Shown here one piece after another: positions 33,326 to 42,101 of a DNA stretch of 64,000 bases. Source of the stretch: an uncultured Craurococcus sp. (lineage in GTDB: Bacteria; Pseudomonadota; Alphaproteobacteria; Acetobacterales; Acetobacteraceae); the NCBI GenBank assembly GCA_902805545.1, contig CADCTD010000063.1, forward strand, positions 1 through 64,000, in the 5' to 3' direction. The notes beneath the pieces are model-generated. The model searched no databases, was not told where the DNA came from, and was given only the letters and a program-made list of their open reading frames with translations. Position 1 is the first letter of the stretch; each line of letters starts with the position of its first letter. A program made the position numbers and the translations under genes.

Positions 33326-34996
33326 CTAGTCGCCGGCGGCGACGCCGTCCCGCCTGGGGTCGGCGCCGCCCAGCAGGCGGACGCCATCCGCCTCGCGCAG
33401 GATGCGGATGGCGGTGAGGCCGGAGTTCATCACCCGCACATCGACCGGGAAGCCGCGGGCCTCGAGCCCCGGGGCGAGGGCGGCGGCACTGGTGCCGGCT
33501 TCCAGCTCGACCGTCGCGTTCAGCGCGCCGATGCGGGGGAGGGAGACGGCGGCCTGGGGCTCCATCCCCCAATCCAGCATCGCCACCAGCGTCTGGGCGA
33601 CATGGCCGATGATGCGGGAGCCGCCGGCCGAGCCGACGATGGCGATGGGCTGGCCATCGGCGCCGAAGACGATGCTCGGCGCCATGGAGGAGCGGGGGCG
33701 CTTGGCCGGGCCGACGCGGTTGGCGACGGGGCGGCCGTCGATCTCGGGCAGGAAGGAGAAGTCGGTGAGCTCGTTGTTGAGCAGGAAGCCACGGACCATC
33801 ACCCGGGCGCCGAAGACATCCTCGATGGTGGTGGTGAGCGAGACGGCATTGCCGGCGGCATCGACGATGGAGATGTGGCTGGTGCCATGCTCCGGCTGCG
33901 GCGGCTGGGAGGCGAGGGGCGCGCCGCCCCGCCAGGGCGGGTTGCCGGGGCGCGGGGTGGCAAGCGCTCGCTCGCGGTCGATGAGCTGGGCGCGGATGGC
34001 GAGGTAGGTCGGGTCGAGCAGGCCGCGGACGGGCACCGGGACGTGGTCGGCATCGGCGAGGTAGCGGTTGCGGTCGGCGAAGGCGATGCGGCCGGCCTCG
34101 CCGAGGAGGTGCGCGGCATCGAGGCTGCGCGGGTCGAGCTGCAGGTCCTGGTGGCCGAGCAGGGCGAGGATCTGCAGGACCGCGACACCGCCCGAGCTCG
34201 GCGGCGGCATGGAGCAGACGGTGTTGCCGCGATAGGGGGCGCAGACGGGCTGGCGCTCCAACGGGGCGTAGCCGGCGAGGTCGTCGGTGGTGAGCAGGCC
34301 GGGATTGGCATGGCCGCGGACGGCGGCGGCGATCTCGGCGGCGATGGGGCCGCGGTGCAGGGCATCCGCGCCCTGTTCGGCGATGGCGCGGAGGGTGGCG
34401 GCCAGCGCGGGGTTGCGCTGGCGGGCGCCCTCGGCGAGGGGCCTGTCGTTGGGCAGGAAATAGGCGCGGGCCTGCGGGTCTCGGCGCAGGCGCTCGGCAT
34501 CGGCGGCGATCTGGGCGGCGAGGCGGGGCGTGATGGTGAAGCCGGCCTCGGCGGCGGCGATGGCGGGGGCGAGGAGCTGGGCCCAGGGCAGCCTGCCCTG
34601 GCGCTTGTGGACGGCCTCGAGCATGCGGAGGACGCCGGGCACGCCGACGGCGCGCCCGCCGACCGCGGCCTCGTAAAAGCCCATGGGCTGGCCGTCGCGG
34701 AGGAAGAGGGTGGGCGATGCGGCGGCGGGGGCGGTCTCGCGGCCGTCCCAGGCGGCAAGGCGGCGCGTGGCGGCATCCCAATGGAGCATCAGCGCGCCGC
34801 CGCCGAGGCCCGACGCCTGCGGCTCGACCAGCGTCAGCATCGCCTGGGTGGCGATGGCGGCATCCACCGCACTGCCGCCGGCGCGGAGCATGGCGAGGCC
34901 GGCCTCGGCCGCCATCGGATGGGGGGCGACGACCATCTGCCGTTGGGCCTGGGCGGGGAAGGCGAGGCAGAGCAGCAGGAGGAGAAGGCGGGCCAT
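33326..34996 (-). CDS. ggt: Gamma-glutamyltransferase (periplasmic)
   Basis: A 556-residue Ntn hydrolase with a signal peptide (ARLLLLLLCLAFPAQAQ). The large subunit carries SGLGGGALMLHWD. Self-cleavage should be before the Thr of EHGTSHISIVD (near residue 372), which becomes the nucleophile, and GSAGGSRIIGHV forms the oxyanion region. It cleaves or transfers gamma-glutamyl groups from glutathione and related compounds in the periplasm. AGGAG lies 5 nt before the ATG. Stop codons of this gene and glf abut tail to tail. Confidence 0.93.
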   Translation of the reverse strand: MARLLLLLLCLAFPAQAQRQMVVAPHPMAAEAGLAMLRAGGSAVDAAIATQAMLTLVEPQASGLGGGALMLHWDAATRRLAAWDGRETAPAAASPTLFLRDGQPMGFYEAAVGGRAVGVPGVLRMLEAVHKRQGRLPWAQLLAPAIAAAEAGFTITPRLAAQIAADAERLRRDPQARAYFLPNDRPLAEGARQRNPALAATLRAIAEQGADALHRGPIAAEIAAAVRGHANPGLLTTDDLAGYAPLERQPVCAPYRGNTVCSMPPPSSGGVAVLQILALLGHQDLQLDPRSLDAAHLLGEAGRIAFADRNRYLADADHVPVPVRGLLDPTYLAIRAQLIDRERALATPRPGNPPWRGGAPLASQPPQPEHGTSHISIVDAAGNAVSLTTTIEDVFGARVMVRGFLLNNELTDFSFLPEIDGRPVANRVGPAKRPRSSMAPSIVFGADGQPIAIVGSAGGSRIIGHVAQTLVAMLDWGMEPQAAVSLPRIGALNATVELEAGTSAAALAPGLEARGFPVDVRVMNSGLTAIRILREADGVRLLGGADPRRDGVAAGD

Positions 34997-35027
34997 GGTG
35001 CTCCTGCGGGTGGTTGTGCCCCGGAAC

Positions 35028-36560
35028 CTACCCCCCAACGGCAGCGGCGGGAACCGGGGTGCGGTGGCGGAAGGCGAGCGCCTCGGCGACATGGGCCCGC
35101 AGGACCGGCTCGCTCGCGGCGAGGTCGGCGATGCTGCGGGCGACGCGCAGCATCCGCGTATAGCCGCGGGCGGAGAGGCGGAGGCGATCGGCCGCCTGTT
35201 CGGCCAGCAGGCGGGCAGCCGGTTCGGCGGCGAGGCTGCGCTCCAGCACGGAGCCCTCGGCGGCGGCATTGCAGCGCGGCCCGTCCACGCCGTAGCGGCT
35301 GCGCTGCCGCTGGCGGGCGGCGCCGATGCGGGCGGCGACGGCGGCGCTGGTCTCGCCGGGCGGGGCATGGGCGAGTTCGCTGGCGGGGACGGGCAGCACC
35401 TCGATGGCGAGGTCCATGCGGTCGAGCAGAGGGCCGGAGAGGCGCATGCGGTAGTCGTCGCCGCAGCGGGGCGCGCGGCCGCATTCACGGGGTGCATCGC
35501 CGAGATAGCCGCAGCGGCAAGGATTCATCGCCGCGATGCACTGGAAGCGCGCGGGATAGGTGACATGGGCATTGGCGCGGCTGATGGTGGTGCGGCCCGT
35601 CTCCATCGGCTGGCGGAGGGCTTCCAGCGCGGCGCGCGGAAACTCCGGCCATTCGTCGAGGAAGAGGACGCCGTGATGGGCGAGGCTGATCTCGCCGGGC
35701 CTGGCGCGGCCGCCGCCGCCGATCAGCGCGGCGGGGCTCGCCGAATGATGGGGCTCGCGGAAGGGCGGGCGCACGACCAGCTGCCCGCCGCGCAGCAGGC
35801 CGGCGATGGAGTGGACGAGGCTCACCTCCAAGGCCTCGGCCGGGGAGAGGTCGGGCAGCAGGCCGGGGAGGCGGGCGGCGAGCATCGACTTGCCGGCGCC
35901 GGGAGGGCCGACCATCAGCAGGTTGTGGCCGCCGGCCGCGGCGATCTCGAGCGCGCGCTTGGCGCTTTCCTGGCCCTTCACCTCGGAGAGGCAGGGGCCG
36001 CGCTCCTCCATGGGCTGGACCGGGGGCGGCTCGGGCGGTGCGAGGCGTGCCGTGCCGCGGAAGTGGTTGGTCAGGGCGAGCAGGTCGGGCGCGGCCAGGA
36101 CCTCGATGCGGCCGGCCCAGGCGGCCTCGCCGCCCTGGCTCGCCGGGCAGATCAGGCCGAGGTCGCGGGCGGAGGCGCCGAGGGCGGCGGGCAGCACGCC
36201 TGCGACGGGGCGGATCATGCCATCCAGGGAGAGTTCGCCGAGGGCGGCATAGCGGGCCATGCGGTCGCGCGGCAGCACATCCATCGCCGCCAGCACGCCG
36301 AGGGCGATCGGCAGGTCGAAATGCGAGCCCTCCTTTACGATGTCGGCGGGCGCGAGATTCACCAGCACGCGCTTCGGCGGCAAGGTGAGGCCGAGGCCGA
36401 TCAGCGTGGCGCGGACCCGCTCGCGGCTTTCGGCCACCGCCTTGTCGGGCAGGCCGACGACGAGGAAGGCGGGAATGCCGGGGGCGAGCTGCACCTCGAC
36501 CGCCACCGGGACGGCCTCGATCCCGGAGAAGGCGAAGGTGGCAATGCGGGCGATGGTCAT
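35028..36560 (-). CDS. comM: YifB/ComM-type Mg-chelatase-like AAA+ ATPase
   Basis: A 510-residue protein of the YifB family: N-terminal Lon-protease-like fold (residues 1-170, with a VVGLPDKAVAESRERVRA block), then an AAA+ module with Walker A GPPGAGKS (218-225), Walker B GVLFLDEWPEF, a cysteine cluster CRCGYLGDAPREC, and the Mg-chelatase C-terminal domain. In naturally competent bacteria ComM is a hexameric helicase that extends branch migration during integration of transforming DNA. Full length and intact motifs. No other competence genes are in the window. Confidence 0.93.
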   Translation of the reverse strand: MTIARIATFAFSGIEAVPVAVEVQLAPGIPAFLVVGLPDKAVAESRERVRATLIGLGLTLPPKRVLVNLAPADIVKEGSHFDLPIALGVLAAMDVLPRDRMARYAALGELSLDGMIRPVAGVLPAALGASARDLGLICPASQGGEAAWAGRIEVLAAPDLLALTNHFRGTARLAPPEPPPVQPMEERGPCLSEVKGQESAKRALEIAAAGGHNLLMVGPPGAGKSMLAARLPGLLPDLSPAEALEVSLVHSIAGLLRGGQLVVRPPFREPHHSASPAALIGGGGRARPGEISLAHHGVLFLDEWPEFPRAALEALRQPMETGRTTISRANAHVTYPARFQCIAAMNPCRCGYLGDAPRECGRAPRCGDDYRMRLSGPLLDRMDLAIEVLPVPASELAHAPPGETSAAVAARIGAARQRQRSRYGVDGPRCNAAAEGSVLERSLAAEPAARLLAEQAADRLRLSARGYTRMLRVARSIADLAASEPVLRAHVAEALAFRHRTPVPAAAVGG

Positions 36561-36571
36561 GCGCCCGAGAG

Positions 36572-36591
36572 ACTATATCATTCCGTATGAT
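36572..36591 (-). promoter_or_regulatory. AT-rich -10-like element and small dyad before yifB
   Basis: The 33-bp gap before yifB is unusually AT-rich. On the minus strand it contains TATAGT (36572-36577), a near-consensus -10, and ATCAT-TCCGT-ATGAT (36577-36591). A transcript from here would have a leader of only about 5 nt. No convincing -35 box. Confidence 0.3.
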
Positions 36592-36593
36592 TA

Positions 36594-37574
36594 TCAATCG
36601 GCAATGGCGAGGGCCTGCCGCCAGAGCCGCAGGAAATTGCCGGACCAGAGCAGGCCAAGCTCCCGCTCGCCATACCCGCGTCGGGCGAGGGCGGCGGTGA
36701 GGTTCGGCGTCTCGGCGGCGTTCTGCCAGCCATCGACGGCGCCGCCGCCGTCGAAATCGGAGGAGACGCCGACATGCTCGATGCCGATGCGGCGGACGGC
36801 GTGGTCGACATGGTCAGCCATGTCCTCGACGCTGCCCGGGTTGCGCTGGCCCTCGGGCGTCGGGCGGAGGAAGGCGGGGACGGCGGTGATCTGGACGAGG
36901 CCGCCGACCGCCTTCAGCGCATCGAGCTGCTCGTCGTCGATGCCGCGGGGGTGGTCGTGCAAGGCGCGACACGCGGTATGCGTCGCCACGATGGGGGAGC
37001 GGGAGAGCTCGGCGGCCTGGAGCATGCCGCTCTTCGCCACATGGGAGACATCGACGAGGAGGCCGGCGGCGTTCAGCGCGAGGATGGCCTCGCGCCCGAG
37101 GGCCGACAGGCCGCCATGCTCGACGGGCACGTCGCCAAGGCGCCCCTGCGGGCGCGCGCTGTCGGCGAGGTCGTTGTGGCCGTCATGGGTCAGCGTCAGG
37201 TAGCAGGCGCCGAGGGAGCGCCAGCGGGCGGGGGCCGAGAGGTCGTGGCCCATGGCATAGCCGTTCTCGACCGCCGAGAGCACGCCGAGCGCGCCGGCGG
37301 CATGGCAGGCTTCCAGCTCATCCGGCGTGGTGCAGAAGCGGTGGGCGGTGCCGTCGGCGCGGTCGCGGATGTGGCGGAGCATCGCGTCGGCGCGCTCGGC
37401 CGCGGCGGCATGGCCGGCCTCGTCGCGCCTGCCCTGGCCGACATAGGCGATGAAGATCACGGCATCCAGCCCGCCGCGCTGCATCTTCGGGAAGTCGACG
37501 CGCATCGGGCCTTCCGCCAGCGGGTCCGGCGGGTTGGGCCAGCGGATGTCGACATGGGTGTCGAGGGTCAGCAT
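36594..37574 (-). CDS. Membrane dipeptidase family M19
   Basis: A 326-residue zinc TIM-barrel of the renal-dipeptidase type. It starts LTLDTHVDIRW (zinc ligands in DTHVD) and has LTLTHDGHNDLAD, VDVSHVAK, PIVATHTACRAL and GVSSDFDGGG. Such enzymes cleave L-Xaa-D/L-Xaa dipeptides. No signal peptide is seen, so it acts in the cytoplasm. It is translationally coupled (TGATG) to the upstream deacetylase-like gene, and the pair is divergent from a peptide ABC importer. Confidence 0.92.
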   Translation of the reverse strand: MLTLDTHVDIRWPNPPDPLAEGPMRVDFPKMQRGGLDAVIFIAYVGQGRRDEAGHAAAAERADAMLRHIRDRADGTAHRFCTTPDELEACHAAGALGVLSAVENGYAMGHDLSAPARWRSLGACYLTLTHDGHNDLADSARPQGRLGDVPVEHGGLSALGREAILALNAAGLLVDVSHVAKSGMLQAAELSRSPIVATHTACRALHDHPRGIDDEQLDALKAVGGLVQITAVPAFLRPTPEGQRNPGSVEDMADHVDHAVRRIGIEHVGVSSDFDGGGAVDGWQNAAETPNLTAALARRGYGERELGLLWSGNFLRLWRQALAIAD

Positions 37575-38599
37575 CAGGCGGCACCCCAGCCGGTGAGGAA
37601 GCGCTCCAGCAGGCCTCCCATGACATCCACGTTGTAGCCGCCCTCCTGGATGATGGCGGTGGGCAGGCGGAGGCCGCTGATGCCAGCGCCGGCACGGGCG
37701 AAGCCATCCGCCGTGACCTTCAGCAGGCCGAGCGGCTCGTGCTCGCTCGGGTCGAAGCCGAGGGAGACGACAAGCGCCTCGGCGCCGAAGCCGCGTGCCG
37801 CCTCGATGCCCGTGTCGACGGCCTCGAGCCAGCCGGCATCGCCGGTGCCGGCGGGGAGGGGGAGGTTGCGGTTGGTCCCCGCGGGCCCGGCCTCCTCGGC
37901 ATAGCCTGTGAAGAAGGGGTAGTAGTTCGACGGGTCGCCATGGACGGAGACCGTCAGCACCGCCTCATCCTCCCAAAAGATGCCCTGGGTGCCGTTGCCG
38001 TGGTGGCTGTCGATGTCGAGCACGGCAACGCGCGCGGCCCCCGCCTGGCGCAGCGCGGCGACGGCGATGGCGGCGTTGTTCAGGTAGCAATGCCCGCCGG
38101 CGCGGGCGCGATAGGCGTGGTGGCCGGGCGGGCGGCAGAGGCCGTAGGCCTGGCGGCCGGCGGCGGCCTCCGCGGCGGCGGCGAGGGCGACACCGGCGGC
38201 GGCGTGGGAGGCTTCCCAGGTGCCTGCACCGATCGGGCAGGAGGTGTCGGCGGTGTACCAGCCGGCCTGGCCGACGATGCCGCCCGGGCGGCGGCCGCCG
38301 GTGGCGAGCGCATCGCCGGTCGCATGGGTGTTGCCGACCACCTCCTCACCCGGATTCGGCAACGCCTGCCAGGCGGCATGCGCGGTCTCGAGGAAATCGA
38401 GATAGTCGGGCGCGTGGACGGCCTCGAGCGCGGCGCGGGCGGGCGCGGCGGCCGTCTCGGGTGGCAGGCCGAGGCGGTGGAGGGCGGCGAGCAGCGCCTC
38501 GGCGCGGGCCGGCACCTCGAAATTCGGCCGGAGCTGGCCGCGCTGGAGGAAAAAGCGCGGCGTGTGCCGCATCTGGTCGGGGTGGGAGAAAGCGCGCAT
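37574..38599 (-). CDS. Histone-deacetylase/acetylpolyamine amidohydrolase family protein
   Basis: A 341-residue zinc amidohydrolase of the HDAC superfamily. The charge-relay RPPGHHA (157-162) and metal-binding DIDSHHGNGTQ (195-205; Asp197 and His199 as zinc ligands) are intact, with a further SLGFDPSEHEP and GGYNVD. A YFFTGYAEE-like region and an N-terminal extension resemble acetylpolyamine amidohydrolases. It removes an acyl group from an amine such as an acetylated polyamine or lysine. The gene is co-translated with the M19 dipeptidase, which argues for catabolism of an acylated peptide or amine. Confidence 0.9.
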   Translation of the reverse strand: MRAFSHPDQMRHTPRFFLQRGQLRPNFEVPARAEALLAALHRLGLPPETAAAPARAALEAVHAPDYLDFLETAHAAWQALPNPGEEVVGNTHATGDALATGGRRPGGIVGQAGWYTADTSCPIGAGTWEASHAAAGVALAAAAEAAAGRQAYGLCRPPGHHAYRARAGGHCYLNNAAIAVAALRQAGAARVAVLDIDSHHGNGTQGIFWEDEAVLTVSVHGDPSNYYPFFTGYAEEAGPAGTNRNLPLPAGTGDAGWLEAVDTGIEAARGFGAEALVVSLGFDPSEHEPLGLLKVTADGFARAGAGISGLRLPTAIIQEGGYNVDVMGGLLERFLTGWGAA

Positions 38600-38683
38600 A
38601 GCGGGAGGCTAACAGCCGATACGCCCTTGTCCATGCGCCGAACGGGCCGTTAGCATGCGCAAAATTTATCCTGGGAGATCATA

Positions 38684-40273
38684 ATGACCGTATCGCGCCG
38701 CGGCCTGCTCGCCGCGACTGCCTCCGCGCCTGCGCTCATGCGGGTGCAGGAGGCCCTGGCCCAGGGCATCGCGCCGCGCCGGGGCGGGACGCTGACCTCG
38801 ATCCTCACGCCGGAGCCGCCGGTGCTGCAGATCGGCGTCAACAACCAGGGGCCGACCCTGGTCGCGGCGGGCAAGATCTTCCAGGGGCTGCTGACGTTCA
38901 GCCCGACGCTGGAGCCGGTCCCGGTGCTGGCGAAGAGCTGGACCATCAGCCCGGACGGGAAGGAATACGTCTTCAGGCTGCAGGAAGGCGTGAAATTCCA
39001 CGACGGCCAGCCGATGACGGCCGAGGACGTCATCTTCTCCATCACGAGATTCCACTTCGAGGTCTCGCCCCGGGCGCGGGCCATCTTCGCCCTGATCGAC
39101 AAGGCGGAGGCGCCGGACCCGCTGACGGTGCGGATCACGCTGAAGCAGCCCTTCCAGCCCTTCCTGCTGATGTTCGACAACAGCGCCTGCGCCATCGTGC
39201 CGAAGCACCTGTTCGACGGGCAGGATTTCCGCACGGCGCCGGCGGTGCAGCGGGCGATCGGCACCGGGCCCTTCCGCCTCGCCGAATGGCAGCGGGGCAA
39301 CTTCATCCGGCTGGAGCGCTTTGCCGACTACTGGAAGCCGGGGCAACCCTATCTGGACGCGATCATCTACCGCATCGTGCCCGACAGCCAGAGCCGGCGG
39401 CTGGCGCTCGAGACCGGGCAGGTGCTGCTGACCCAGGGCAGCGATGTCGAACCCTTCGACGTGCCGGCGCTGCGGTCGCGGCCCAACCTCGATGTCTCGG
39501 TCAAGGGCTGGGAGTATTTCTCGCCGGTCGCCTGGATCGAGCTGAACCATCGGGTGAAGCCGCTCGACGACGTGCGGGTGCGGCAGGCGATCAGCATGGC
39601 GGTCGACCGCAACTTCATCACCCAGCGACTGTGGTTCGGCGTCGGCAAGCCGGCGACCAACCCGATCGCCTCCACCACGCGCTTCCATGATGCGAGTGCG
39701 AAGATCGCCGGCTACGACGTGAGGGCGGCGGCGGCGCTGCTGGATGCGGCGGGGCTGCGCCCGAATGCGCAGGGGGTGCGCTTCACGCTGAAGCACCTGA
39801 CCTTGCCGTACGGGGAAGTCTGGTCGCGGCTGGCCGAGTACCTGAAGCAGTCGCTGCGCCAGGTCGGCATCGCGCTGGAGCTGGAGAGCACCGACGCCGG
39901 CAGCTGGGCGCGGCGGGTCGGCGCCTGGGAGTACGAGACGACGATCAACTTCGTCTACCAGTTCGGCGACCCGACGCTCGGCGTGGAGCGGACCTATGTC
40001 TCCACCAACATCCAGAAGGTGACCTTCACCAACACCGGCGGCTATGCGAACCCCAAGGTGGACGAGCTCTTTGCCGCTGCACGGAATGCGGCGGATCCGA
40101 AGGACCGGCAGGCGGCCTTCAGCGCGGTGCAGAAGATCCTCTGCGAGGAAGTGCCGCAGATCTGGCTGATGGAGATGGCCTTCCCCACCATCACCGACAA
40201 GAAGGTGCGCAACGCCGTCACCACCGGCCTCGGCGTGCATGCCAGCTTCGACGACGTCTTCCTGACCGCCTGA
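38684..40273 (+). CDS. Peptide/amide ABC transporter substrate-binding protein (SBP_bac_5)
   Basis: A 529-residue receptor with a twin-arginine-like signal (VSRRGLLAATASAPALM). The mature part has the family 5 marks SWTISPDGKEYVFRLQEGVKFHDGQPMTAED in outline, the TGPFRLAEW block, and DVRVRQAISMAVDR. It captures an oligopeptide or similar ligand in the periplasm for the permeases that follow. GGGAG is 9 nt before the ATG. It is the first gene of an operon that runs at least to 43696 and probably to 47759. Confidence 0.93.
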   Translation: MTVSRRGLLAATASAPALMRVQEALAQGIAPRRGGTLTSILTPEPPVLQIGVNNQGPTLVAAGKIFQGLLTFSPTLEPVPVLAKSWTISPDGKEYVFRLQEGVKFHDGQPMTAEDVIFSITRFHFEVSPRARAIFALIDKAEAPDPLTVRITLKQPFQPFLLMFDNSACAIVPKHLFDGQDFRTAPAVQRAIGTGPFRLAEWQRGNFIRLERFADYWKPGQPYLDAIIYRIVPDSQSRRLALETGQVLLTQGSDVEPFDVPALRSRPNLDVSVKGWEYFSPVAWIELNHRVKPLDDVRVRQAISMAVDRNFITQRLWFGVGKPATNPIASTTRFHDASAKIAGYDVRAAAALLDAAGLRPNAQGVRFTLKHLTLPYGEVWSRLAEYLKQSLRQVGIALELESTDAGSWARRVGAWEYETTINFVYQFGDPTLGVERTYVSTNIQKVTFTNTGGYANPKVDELFAAARNAADPKDRQAAFSAVQKILCEEVPQIWLMEMAFPTITDKKVRNAVTTGLGVHASFDDVFLTA

Positions 40274-41259
40274 TGGAGGCCTCGAAGCTGCCCGGCTTCC
40301 TGCTCCGGCGGGGGGTGAAGGCGGTGATCGTCGTGCTGGCGATCGTCGTCTGCAATTTCCTGCTGGTGCATGCGGCGCCGGGCGACCCGGCGAGCGTCAT
40401 CGCCGGGCAGTCGGGGGCGGCGGATGCGGTCTTCCTCGAGCAGCTGCGCCGCCAGTTCGGGCTGGATCAACCGCTTTACGTCCAGCTCTGGATCTACCTG
40501 AAGAGCGTGCTATCGCTCGATCTCGGCTTCTCGCACCGGCAGCAGGCGCCGGTCGCGCAGCTGGTGCTGGAGCGGCTGCCGGCGACGCTGCTGCTGACGG
40601 GGGCGGCCTTTGCCTTTGCGCTCGCGGCGGGCGTCACGCTCGGGGCGCTGGCGGCGCAGCGGGTCGGGCGCTGGGCGGACAGCGTCATCACCGTCATCGC
40701 GCTCACCTTCTACGCCACGCCGCTCTTCTGGGTCGGGCTGATGCTGGTGCTGGTCTTCTCGGTCTGGCTGGAATGGCTGCCGAGCTTCGGCATGTCGAGT
40801 GTCGGGGTCGAGATGCATGGGCTGGAGGTGGTCTGGGACGTGGCGCAGCACCTGCTGCTGCCGGCATTGACCCTCGGGCTGTTCTACCTCGCAGTCTATG
40901 CGCGGCTGACGCGGGCGACGATGCTGGAGGTGGCGGACCAGGATTTCGTCAAGACGGCGCGGGCCAAGGGCGTGCCGGAGGGGCGCATCCTGCGGGCGCA
41001 TGTGCTGCGCAACGCGCTGCTGCCGGTCATCACCTTCGCCGGCATCCAGGCGGGGCAGCTGCTCGGCGGCTCGATCCTGGTGGAGACGGTCTTCGCCTGG
41101 CCCGGCATCGGGCGGCTGGCCTTCGAGGCGCTGCTGGCGCGGGACTATCCCGTGCTGCTCGGCGTCTTCTTCTGCACCAGCGTCATGGTGGTGCTGTTCA
41201 ACCTGCTGACCGACCTGCTCTATGCCGTCATCGATCCTCGTGTGGAGGTTGCGGGTTGA
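40273..41259 (+). CDS. Peptide ABC transporter permease (DppB-like)
   Basis: A 328-residue permease with six predicted membrane segments and the EAA loop around TARAKGVPEGRILRAHVLRN, then LLGGSILVETVFAWPGIGRL. The start overlaps the receptor stop (TGATG), so receptor and permease are translationally coupled. The 3' end overlaps the next permease by 4 nt. Confidence 0.93.
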   Translation: MEASKLPGFLLRRGVKAVIVVLAIVVCNFLLVHAAPGDPASVIAGQSGAADAVFLEQLRRQFGLDQPLYVQLWIYLKSVLSLDLGFSHRQQAPVAQLVLERLPATLLLTGAAFAFALAAGVTLGALAAQRVGRWADSVITVIALTFYATPLFWVGLMLVLVFSVWLEWLPSFGMSSVGVEMHGLEVVWDVAQHLLLPALTLGLFYLAVYARLTRATMLEVADQDFVKTARAKGVPEGRILRAHVLRNALLPVITFAGIQAGQLLGGSILVETVFAWPGIGRLAFEALLARDYPVLLGVFFCTSVMVVLFNLLTDLLYAVIDPRVEVAG

Positions 41260-42101
41260 GGGACTTCTGGCGCCGCTTCCGGCGCAACAAGGGCGCGGTG
41301 GTCGGCCTCGTCATCCTGCTGCTGGTCGTGCTGGTGGCGGCGACCGCGCCCTGGCTCTTCCCCGGCAGCCCCTGGGAAATGGCGGGCGCGCCCTTCGCGC
41401 CGCCCGGCGAGATGGGGATGCTGCTGGGGACGGACAGCCTCGGGCGCGACGTGGCGGCGGGCATCGCGCACGGGGCGCGCATCTCGCTGCTGGTCGGCGC
41501 GGTCTCGACGGCGGCGGCGCTGCTGGTCGGCGTCACGCTCGGGGCCTTCGCGGGCTATCTCGGCGGGATCGCCGATGATGCGGTGATGCGGTTCACCGAG
41601 TTCTTCCAGACCATCCCGAGCTTCGTCCTCGCCATCCTGCTGGTGGCGATCTTCACGCCGACGATCACCTCCGTGGTCGGGGCCATCGCCGTCGTCTCCT
41701 GGCCGCCGGTGGCGCGGGTGGTGCGGGCGGAGTTCCTGTCGCTGCGCGGGCGGGAATTCGTCCAGGCGGCGGAGGTGCTGGGCAAGTCGCGGCTGGCCAT
41801 CGTGCTGACGGATATCCTGCCGAACGCGCTCTCGCCCATCGTGGTGCTCTCCTCGCTGATGGTCGCCTCGGCGATCCTGCTGGAGAGCGCGCTCAGCTTC
41901 CTCGGCCTCGGCGACCCGAACCTGATGACCTGGGGCTTCCTCATCGGCTCCGGCCGCAGCGTCATCCGCTTGGCCTGGTGGATGAGCGTCTTCCCAGGCG
42001 TCGCCATCTTCCTCACCGTGCTGGCGCTGAACCTGGTGGGGGAGGGGCTGTCGGATGCGCTCAATCCGCGCCTCGCCCGCCAGCGGGGCGGGGCGGCATG
42101 A
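41256..42101 (+). CDS. Peptide ABC transporter permease (DppC-like), TTG start
   Basis: A 281-residue DppC-type permease. RDFWRRFRRNKGAVVG opens the first cytoplasmic segment, LLGTDSLGRDVAAGIAHGAR is the periplasmic family marker, and the EAA loop is near AAEVLGKSRLAIVLTDILPN. The start is TTG at 41256, overlapping the previous stop as TTGA and preceded by GGAGG 7 nt upstream. The next in-frame Met is deep in the protein and would remove the first helix. Confidence 0.92.
   Translation: MRDFWRRFRRNKGAVVGLVILLLVVLVAATAPWLFPGSPWEMAGAPFAPPGEMGMLLGTDSLGRDVAAGIAHGARISLLVGAVSTAAALLVGVTLGAFAGYLGGIADDAVMRFTEFFQTIPSFVLAILLVAIFTPTITSVVGAIAVVSWPPVARVVRAEFLSLRGREFVQAAEVLGKSRLAIVLTDILPNALSPIVVLSSLMVASAILLESALSFLGLGDPNLMTWGFLIGSGRSVIRLAWWMSVFPGVAIFLTVLALNLVGEGLSDALNPRLARQRGGAA

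Noticed and set aside
33329-33343. GTCGCC-GGC-GGCGAC hairpin at the glf/ggt convergent ends as a bidirectional terminator
   Set aside because: It lies inside the ggt coding end, the stem is only 6 bp and there is no T-run on either strand.
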